The position numbers and the translations under genes were made by a program. Below the pieces are notes generated by a model. The model was not told the origin of the DNA and searched no databases. It saw only the letters and a program-made list of their open reading frames with translations. A DNA stretch of 64,000 nt from Sparassis latifolia (lineage: Eukaryota; Basidiomycota; Agaricomycetes; Polyporales; Sparassidaceae), in contig CM031559.1 of NCBI GenBank assembly GCA_018466975.1, positions 124,001 through 188,000 of the forward strand. Reading direction: 5' to 3'. Position 1 is the first letter of the stretch; each line of letters opens with the position of its first letter. Shown here piece by piece: positions 54,201-64,000 of this stretch.

Positions 54201-57200
54201 GACACTCAGAGAATATGCCTTAGGCCCTTTTTGTCCTTATGTCCTTAGATAAGGACCATAAGTCCATTTAAGTTATTTAAGTGTCCTTTTAAGGAAAAGT
54301 GGGGTTTTCCTGATGGATGCACTTGAGCATATATACCATGCACGGGCTAATGATGACACTGAGATGGACATTGCTCTCCTTATCTTGCATCTTGGTGGTC
54401 GCAAGCTCCTGTACGCCCTCAACCATCACTTTGGGCTTCCATCAATAAGAGCCATTCATCGCGCGAAACACTTCATGTGTCTGATGCCATCTTTAGGATC
54501 TCCGACAGAGGACGAGATTTACTTTAATATGCAAGAGATCTTTGCTGCACGTGCGGAGGATGTGGATCACTCTCGACCTCACAGTGGCATGTCTGTGATG
54601 TGGGATGAAGTCAATCAGGAGGAGGTCGCATGTTACTTTCCTCACTCGGATACAGTTGGAGCGTTTTGTAGGGAACATTCATCCTCCATTAATACACAGC
54701 TGACAACGTTCGAGACTGCGGTCAACTTGGCCAAGGCTCTTGATGATGGTATGCTCCACCATGGGAAGGAAGCTTCGGTCATAGCAATAAGCTCCTTTGG
54801 GACCGAGATTAGGGGGGCTTTTCCTGTCGTAGTTTCATCTACTTGCAAGCAAGAGACCCCGGATGATGGTGATGCTAGGCGGCGTTTTATGGTTCACCAT
54901 TTATTCATGAAGCACGAAATTCATGTAAAGCACAAGCTATACAAGTATCTTGAGAATATGCCCGGATTCAACTTGCGTATCGGTGATGGTGATATCACTG
55001 GGGATTTTGACTGGAAACATAAGATCAAGCATGAGTCAACCCTGTTCTACATGGTCACACTATGATTTACCTATGGCTGTTTAGGAATGGCACATCTTTT
55101 GTGCACCAATGAGGGCATAGTTGTCAGAGAGACCATTATCAACCATGACACACTTCTTCACCACTTACGATGCAACTGCACCCTTTCTGAACATACTATC
55201 CAACTGCTAATGAATCCATCCAATGCTCAGGATGTGCCACGAGCCATCAACCTCATCTGCGCAGTTGCGGATATAGCTACTCTCCCTGTGAATGGATGTA
55301 TACCATTAGAGCTCAAGGATATCCAGGTCATCGGAGTGATAGGAGATATGTTCACAGCTTTTGTAGATGCCTACATTCAGCCGCACTGGAGCATTAGTCA
55401 AGAGGTTACGTCACTGAGCAAGTTCTCCCACATATCAGTTATCCTTTTCCGCAAGTACTGAGTTAATTTTATGCCATTCCAGCTCTACAGCGACACTCAG
55501 ATAACTGTGAAAATTGGCATTGTTTGCATTGCAAAACAACAGGACACTGACAGCACTCAGCCATTCTACCTGTTCTTGACAGGAGACGATTGCCTGGAAA
55601 CACTCTTCGGTTATACACGCATGCAAGGTGGCCATCATCCCAACTTTAGTATTAAAGAATTGTCAGAGCACCTGGCTGCCGGCCTTGACATATCTGCAGT
55701 CCTCACTGCACACCCAGAACTGGATTCTGGCCATCAGCGATTAAAAGTAATGCACACAGAGAAGGCAGATCATCTCAATCCTGAGTCATGGACTGATGAC
55801 GTGACTGCAAACAGTGTGAACCTTCAGTCTGCTTGGTGCGATGGCTGTCTCACTGCAGTCGAAGTTCTCACCAAACTCAGTATACAGCCTGACTTCGATG
55901 TTCTCTTTGATGCAGGGTGGAAGCTTGATATGCTCAGACCATTCGGTGATGGCAAATATCCTGATGTCTCTGATGAACCTGATAGATCCATGGAGCCCAC
56001 CGAGTTGACACCTTTCACACTCACTCATTCTGCTTCACCAACTGTGCCCCTTGATCTCTTAGCAAATTCTCCCGATAATATCACAGACTTGGTCCCAAGT
56101 GGATTTACCCTTGTAGAATCTGATGACCATAATGAGAATGTGCCCGAGCCAGACCAAGCTGTGATCTTTGCACGTGATGAAGTGCAGCTCACCCAAATGA
56201 CCACAGAGTATGCTACGATACAGCCTCAAGATGAGTTCGCAGACTGCTCAGATTCTGGAGAAGGTGTCGAGCTCGAGGACATCCTGGATGAGCCACCTGA
56301 AGGTTGTCTTCCCTCACTACCTAATGTCATCAATCCTTCTCCTTGGCTGGAAGTCGATGGTAAGAAGATCCACAAGGCCTCAATATGCTGTCTAGTCATC
56401 ACTCCAGAGTATGCGCGCAAATCCCATGAGCGTGTCCTGCATGTGCGAGGATATACATCAGACATCAAACCCATGAGTTTGAATTCGATGAACATTACCT
56501 CTCCCGATGCATTCATGCTTGGCAATCTCTTCGCCACATTGATTACTTGTGGTGACCATGTTGCTCTGGCGATCCTCAAGTGCATCGCGATCGAGGAGAA
56601 GAGCATTCGGACTACTAGTGTGAATGATCAAAGTCTTACATTTCCCGCATCTGGCATCAAACTCATTGGGCAGGTTCTTGAGATGGTTAACGTGGGGTTG
56701 CACGACCCTGGGCTGGCAGGCGTCATTTCAGACAATCATTGTGACTTGTCATCCACAACTACAGAGACGGACTGTATCTCTGGTGCCATTGATGATGAGA
56801 CTCTGGTGCCATTGATGACGAGACTCTGGCTCAGGCTGGCCCTGATTGGATGTGGAATGGAAATTTTGTCAAGCTCGATCTCGTTGCAGCAAAGACTACA
56901 CCAACTGGGAAGTCTGCTCACAAAATGATAGCCATTAAGGTGTGCAGCTACCTTTGTGAGCCCATCAGTCCACACATTTCTGTGGCTGTCCACCAGCTTC
57001 CTACCGCTGAGCTTCTCAAGTTGAATGGTCTTTTACTCACCTGGGAGCTTTCCAATCAAGAGCTCTATGCAATTATTGGTGCCATGTGGGGTGGCGTGCA
57101 GATGCACAAAGCGCTTGCGTTGCTTCCAAAATTCAAAGGTAGCCACTCGTTTCCTTACCGAAACTCCCTAGGTATTCCTTATTACAATCTTGTACCTCTG

Positions 57201-60200
57201 CACATACTTACTGTACATACTAGGTGAGGCGACGTTGATATCAGATGAGGCTTTGGCAGAGCTCGAGGCTGCATATACATACAAGCATCAAAAGTTCAAG
57301 TGCTATCAGTGCTTGGGTATTGTTCAGCAGAAGAAGATCTGATCACATATTGGCACGCACATTCTCAAGAAGCTGCATGGCATCCTCGAGGTTCTCCAGG
57401 GATCTGAGGTGTGCTTAAATTCTGTATCTTGCAACATATGCTCACACTCTCTAAGGTCGGGTCTATGCCATGTGGATTCTGCGGCCGTTCGGGCATTATT
57501 GATTGCTCTGAAGTGTATGTACCTCACGAAGGGTAAGAACCCTCAAGCACAGAGTCAATGCCAACATGCATTCAAGTTCAAATATTAACCTGCACTGTCA
57601 TCTACAGGCCCAACCCCCTCGACAAATATTCCCATTCTCTGTACACTGCTACCAAGGACAGCCTTTTGATGGCAGTCTGGAAGTACAACATGCCTGAACA
57701 CATTCACATTCATCACCCCGGGTTCTTGGAGGATGGCATTGCATACAGTGCCCCTCTCCCACATGATTTGACAAGCTCTATGGCCATTTCACATGATGAG
57801 GAGGAGAGACTTGGAATATCGCCAGAAAAGATTCCAGTGAAACCTTCCTCATCTGCACTCAAGCCGCCAACTTCTGCTGCTGGACATCAATGCGTGACTT
57901 CGAGCATTCTAAAGTGAGGACGGTCAGACACATTGGTTACTGCGAGCTCTGCAACACAGAGAACAGGCAAGAAACAAAGATGATGCAGTAATTTTATACC
58001 TATGTATTATACAGTACTCACAACCACTCCTATTACATGGCTACGCTGCTATTGGGAACAAGCACGAACACAATGCATCTTCAACGTTTACATGGTACCT
58101 TTGTCACTAGATATGGGAACTTTCAGTGCCTGTGCTGAGCTGGGCGGTTCTTAATCCGGAAGGTGGCTCCCCCTATCTCAGTTCACGGGGTCCTCAAACT
58201 TTTGGGAGGACAGTGTCAATGGCTCCAGTATCGCCCCCCTCTTGCATAAGGAAGTTACAAACTGACACACTTCGGTGCACCCATCCCGTCGGAGGCTCTG
58301 AGTCAAGTGAGCACTAAGGCTGAGGCATGTCAGAGCGTTCCGACCTGCCTGCCTGGCGATCCGGCTCGTGAATAACTCCATGTGCAAATCCACAGATGGA
58401 TCGCACTTGCGTGCATCTGCAAATCACAGCGCAGTGATGAGAGGCATGGTGAGTGAAGACACGCTCACCCCATCTTCTCAAGGATCATTCCAGATATCGA
58501 CGGCGCACGAGAGAGACTCTGGAGGGAGGCATGTGAGTTGAGAGTGTGGGAAAAGATCCCACAAAGCGCGGGCAGCCCACGCATGGGAAAATAATAAATG
58601 TGCATCCATTACTTCATACAACAAAACCTAGCTACAGTGCCACCCTCCCTCATGCGCACGCTCGATGAAAAAAAAAACCCATTTCTCATTTTATGTAATT
58701 TCGAGTCCCGCCGATGGCCTGTCTGCACCTACATCCTGTAATGCTCCTCTCAAACCTATTCAATGCTGCCTGCTCTGACCATCCATCGAGGCCCTCCTCC
58801 TCTGATATGATACTCGCGAATGCCATGCGGACCGTCGGATAAGGTGGGTGCATCTACATCTTTGGAGCCTCGCCACATGCACAATTCGGGTAGGAACATG
58901 CCCCAATGCCAGAGGCTGTCGATGCGCACTTGACGTTGGAAGGGGCCTGCTCAGGCTGCACTGAGAAAGAATCAGAACTAATCTGATAATTTTGCTTACT
59001 ATTGGAGTCTCAGAAAGCGGCGAGACCTAATAATATTTTTGGGGGGAAAGTATCCACTGCCCTCTTCAGTGCATTCCTCGTGCTCTTTTATGTACATCGG
59101 TGGAGTCTGGTGGAGCCTCACATTAAGTGCTTGGCTATCGTCACTATGAATTCATAACTACATATGTGGACGAACCGCTGTGGAGTAATGACATCGAGAC
59201 TTGTATAGTACAAATACAGAAGATTAACATACATATCAAGTCAGAGTAAATACTGGCAAATATCCAAGTCCAACATTACCCCCTCGTTAAGATCTTTCAT
59301 CCTCGAAAGAAGGAACATCAACTAACTATCGTACACAAGAACATTCAGCAATAAAAGACAAAATAATTATCGGTATAAGAGACATTGTTTTTCTGGAGCC
59401 TCCAGAAAAGAATAAGCGCATAAAACAAACAATGACAAACATACATTCAGTGCTGTCCTCGACGTCTCGCAAGGTCAGCTTTTCGTCTTGCTTTGGCATC
59501 CTTTCACTGTAAATCTGCACTCGCATACCATAACGGTGGCTCGGGATCAAGTTTTGAAGGTGAGTACTGTTTCAATCGCTCTCCATTGTAGAGTCGACAG
59601 AGGACATATCCATTGCAGGTGCTAAGCTGGTATGTGTTTTTATCAGTGACGTCTCGGATAATGAATGGTCCATTCCAGCGCGGGTGGACCTTCGAATCAG
59701 GTTCTGACCTTCGAAGAACAAGATCTCCAATCCCCAAAGCATGCTCGTGATAGGAACTTTCGCGGTGTTCAGCCTGTTCTTCAAGGCGGCACCTAGCATG
59801 TTCATTAGCCTCTTCACGGAGGTGCTCCAAGTCCTGGACATGTTCAAGTTGTTCATTCTGTAGCTGACCAATCTCCTCATCAGTAGGAGGCACTTGAATA
59901 GTGTCAGCAACAAGATCGTGAGGCAAACGAGGCGTACACCCATAAGTCAGATAAAATGCGGAGGTTTCTAAGCAGCGATTGATATGTGCACAGTGCGCCA
60001 GCAAGGCATCGTCAACGTAAGTATCCCAATTACCTTGCGAATTTGAGGCACAATAATGCATTAACATCTCTTCCAGCTCATAGTTGAAACGCTCAAGGTG
60101 ACTGTTCATCTGTGGGTGGTAGGGCGTCATGAGAAGGTGATTGACAGAAAGACAGCGGAGGAAGTTCTGAACCAGGTAAGATATAAATTCTTCACCGTTG

Positions 60201-63200
60201 TCGGTCAGGATACTCAAAGGTTTCCCATGTGCAGTAATAATTTTCTTCAGCATTGAAATAACAGCTTCCTTTGAGCATTGCGGGAGTGGATCTGCATAGG
60301 TCCAACCAGTGCTGTGGTCCATTGTGGTCAATAAATATGCATTACTGACAGTTGTGTGTGAGAGGGGACTGACGAAATCAAGAGCCCAACGGCTCTAGGC
60401 TCCGATGTGCGAAAGAGAATGCAAAGGTTGAGTCGGGACAGGGCCGCTGTGCGAGAATTGACAATGATCACAGGTGCGAATAATGAAATTGATGACCTTC
60501 GAAAGATCGGGCAGCCAGGCACAGTCCTTGATGGCTTTAACAACCAGTCAGAAACCAAGGTGACCAAGATCCTGATGAACATTCTGTACTAACATCTCTG
60601 ATTGTTCAAAATTCATAGAAACCACCAAGACCATATTATCAAGAAGGCGATACATCACATCGCTGCTCATGAAGAAGCTGCACTGATCGGGACTAGAGTC
60701 ACCACTTTCAGCTTTCACGCATAAGCTATCATACCATTTCTTCAGTGTCTGGTACACTGACCTAGGTTCTTTTGTCTGTTCTCGAGATGGTTCAGGTGCC
60801 AGTTCAGCTTAATTGTTGCGATACAACCATTCTTCAGAACCAAAAATCAAATCTGCACTATTCGTGTGTGGAAGCATAGGTGCAGGCACCACAACCATTG
60901 GATGGGCAAAGAGTGGGCCCAATGTATTGGAATCCGGTATGTCTTCACTGTTGCGTCATGATAATGCATCAGCGGTGAGCTGATGCTTCCCTGGATGATA
61001 GATAATCTTCACGTCAAAGTGGGCAATATTGTCGGCAAAGCACTGCAAATGATGGCTGAGATTCTTTTGAGTAAGAAAGTATTTCAATGATTCATGATCT
61101 GTCCTGATGACAATAGGTGACCCTTCGACGTAGGCACACCATTTTTGAAGTAAATAATCCACAGCCAGCATCTCGCGCTCCTGCACAGAGTACCTCTGTT
61201 CAGTTGGCGTCAAACGATGAGACTCGTAGGCAATTGGGTGAAGATCGTGATTACGAAACTCAAAGCGAGCATCAGAAGAATCACTATTTCTTCCCCCTTC
61301 GCTAGACGCTTCGAGCAGATAAGATGTCTGTTGCAAAACTCCTCCAATACATTCACCAGACGTGTCGCTATCGATGACAAAGACTCGCCATGGAACTGGA
61401 TAGATAAGGAGAGGTGGACTGGTAAGATGATGTTTTAAATTTTGAAATGCCTGCGCACAACTTTCAGGCCATTCAATAGTTGATCCCTTCTGCGGACGTC
61501 CTTTCAAGGGAGAGTAGAGAGCTCCAGCTGTCTTTACAAAACTCCATACAAAATGTCTGTAATAGTCAGCGATATTCAAGAAACCCCAGAGCTGGGTTAT
61601 GGTCTGCGGATGAGGCCAGGTTAATATTGTGGATATCTTATCAGGGTTTGGACATATACCTTCAGCTGAAATGATGTGTCCGAGATAGAGTAGTTCGGTA
61701 GCTCCCCATATACACTTGGCTTCATTAAGGACGAGTTCGTGTGTGGCAAGGGTACTAAGGATAACATCGACATGTTGGATGTGCTGCTCCAATGTCGGTG
61801 AGTAGATTATGATGTCATCGAGATAAACCATGGTGAACTTATAGGTTACCATAGAATGTCATTCATCATGGTTTGAAAGGTGGCAGGAGCATTAACTAGC
61901 CCAAAAGGCATGACACGAAACTGGTAATGACCGAATCAAGTTTGAAATATGGTCTTCGGTTTAGTATCATCGGTGAGATGTACCTGCCAGTAACCTGATT
62001 TGAGGTCGAGAGATGTAAAATAATGAGCTCCCGCTAAATTCTGATATGAATCATCAATGTGCAACAAGGGATAACTATTTTGAATCGTCTTTTCATTCAG
62101 TAGACGATAATCGGCACAGATCCGCATAGTTCCATCTTTCTTCCTTATCGGCATCAAGGGAGATGACCAGAGGGACTCACTTGGTTCAATGATGCCTTCT
62201 GCTAGGCCTTCGTTAACGAAATCCCGAATAGCTTCGTGCTCAAGTGGCAAAAATGGTCATCCACAAGCTCGGATAGGCTGTTGATTTGGGTCCTTCAATT
62301 CAACTGAATGCATCCATTGACACTTTGGCAGGAAGCCTATCTTTTTTCGAAATAGCTTAGGGAATTTCTTCTTTACGAAGTCCTTCAATTTTGTACCAAA
62401 TGACTTCTTTTCCTCCGGTTTCATATTTAAATTATCCCTTTCTTCGGCCATAACATGCAGCGGTGACTCAGCTGTTACTAATGTGGGTGACATGTGAACA
62501 GTGCCAGTCAATAAAGACTTAACTGGAGCCTGCTTACTCGGGTGAATCTCTGTGGTTCTCGTGTTACGATCATCTGTAAGCGTCCAAGAGTTCTTCGGCC
62601 AGCAGGGTTGAGCGTTGTGTTGCTTCATACAATTCTGCCCAGTGACAAGACCATAACAAAGGTGGCTATTTGGATCAAGCACATATGCATACATTCCGTA
62701 CTTGATACCACCTAACATAATACGGAATCGTGCAAAGGCAAATGTTGTAGTACTGCCGGCTCCTAATATAATGCGAGTGTCGATGGGAAAAACTTCTGCA
62801 TGAATCTGTCGAATGAGTTCGAGCTTGATATAAGAGCACGCTGCTCCCGTGTTGAGGATAGCATCCGTTTCATGTCATTTACAGTAATCCCAATTGCCTA
62901 GCTTGACGCTATAAGATGGTAATTTCGTATGACCACCATCAGTAAGTATAAGATTGTGCAGTTCCGGACAACTGAGCTGATCCTCAATGTCTGTCGACTT
63001 GGGCAGAGCATCCTTGAACAGCAGAGCATTCTCAAAGGCATGTAGATCTTGGCATGGACGAGAGCGCGAAGGTTGTAACTGTCGAGGCTTTCTTGATAAG
63101 CAACAATTGCGAGCAAAGTGACCAAATCCATTGCAGTTGAAACGACATACCCGGGAATCGGTTCTGGCCCCACTACTGTTCCTCAACATAGGCTGCATCA

Positions 63201-64000
63201 CATCAAGATACATCGGCACTGGCCTAGTGCTTGCCGTGGGTGATGTCGATATCGAGACCGGTGGTGTGAATGATTCAGGGATGGCAGGAGAATGCTGCGG
63301 GTTTTTGCGAAAGAAATTCTTGGCCTTCTTTGTTAGTGAGGAGCCATGATTCTGCGTGCCGCGATATAGATTCGAAAGTCAGTCGAGCTCATGGGCAGCA
63401 TGATACATCTCCTCCAGCTTGGTTGGCTTCTCGCGATGGAGATCCCTAGTGATATCGGGAGGGAGATGGCTAAGGAAATGGGAAAGCCGATCACCAAAAG
63501 TCATTTCCTGAGCAGGAATCTGGGACTCATATGTTCTAAAGTTCTCACTGTAACATGCAAGGTTTCCTTTATACGTTATTGTGTGAAGCTCATTACGGAG
63601 GCTTTCAATTCAGAGCGGTGAATCATACTTGCCTTTGAGCCATCGCTTCATTCTATCTAGTGTTGTTGGTGGCTTGACTTTTAAGCCCAAGCCAGGCCAA
63701 GCCAAGCTGTAGAAAGCCCGGCCAAGCCTGGCCAAAGCTGTCCGAAAGCCTTGCTGCTGGGCCTGGCTTGAGAATGCTCAAGCCCAAGCCGAGCCCGCGA
63801 GTCCGGGGCTTTCGGCGCTATGTGCAGCAAAAATACAGAACTGCCTAACCCAACATTCGGCCTCATTCACACCTCACTGCTACCTTTGCTGGCACTCCTG
63901 GGCATACCAGAAAATTCCTCACTTTCACTATGACAACCCCTTCTATGATATGCTCTTTTTTCCCCCAAAGGTGAGTATCTTCATGAAGGTATGATGATAT

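Overview
The window looks like nuclear DNA of a filamentous basidiomycete (Agaricomycetes; a wood- or litter-decay mushroom is an inference). The evidence is short GT..AG introns of about 35-60 nt with CTRAY branch sites, and families typical of this class: a FunK1-type kinase, DUF6533 membrane proteins, F-box proteins, an Old Yellow Enzyme, a degenerate HNH protein, a Ty3/gypsy element and two large cut-and-paste transposons. Ordinary single-copy genes are few. Most of the window is duplicated, inverted, inserted or decayed DNA, as in a subtelomeric or other accessory block. All exon structures were read by eye.

Layout. 0.8-3.6 kb: a FunK1 kinase broken by several frameshifts. 4.3-18.6 kb: a tandem duplication with a period of about 6.4-7.0 kb (two full units and a partial third). 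Each full unit carries a tiny four-cysteine peptide gene on the minus strand, a decayed minus-strand leucine-rich (F-box-like) remnant and a plus-strand DUF6533 gene. 18.6-24.2 kb: repeated remnants, a dead peptide-gene copy, and an Old Yellow Enzyme gene with a frameshift near its 3' end. 24.25-58.5 kb: a large imperfect inverted repeat with a spacer of about 2.9 kb near 34.0-36.9 kb. Its arms carry mirror-image copies of an F-box gene, an unidentified conserved gene, a TATA-driven array of 45-bp palindromes and the same peptide gene. The right arm was later interrupted by two DNA transposons, at 43,888-51,164 (TE1) and 52,096-58,244 (TE2). Both have terminal inverted repeats, perfect 8-bp target duplications and a matching empty site in the left arm. 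59.2-63.7 kb: a degenerate minus-strand Ty3/gypsy element, cut by a GGCCAAGCC-type repeat.

Unifying theme. A roughly 33-50 residue peptide with the pattern C-x9-C-x4-C-x-C occurs at least eight times, plus one strongly decayed trace. Copies share a promoter (CCAAT, a GCGCATTTGCACGATC-like block, a TATAAAAG box) and an unusual gene structure in which the intron appears to begin directly after the ATG. Tandem and inverted duplication both seem to have multiplied this gene. That resembles metal-resistance (metallothionein) gene amplification, but the metal-binding role is a hypothesis. The right arm has lost many CpG sites relative to the left arm close to the transposons, which suggests cytosine methylation spreading from them.
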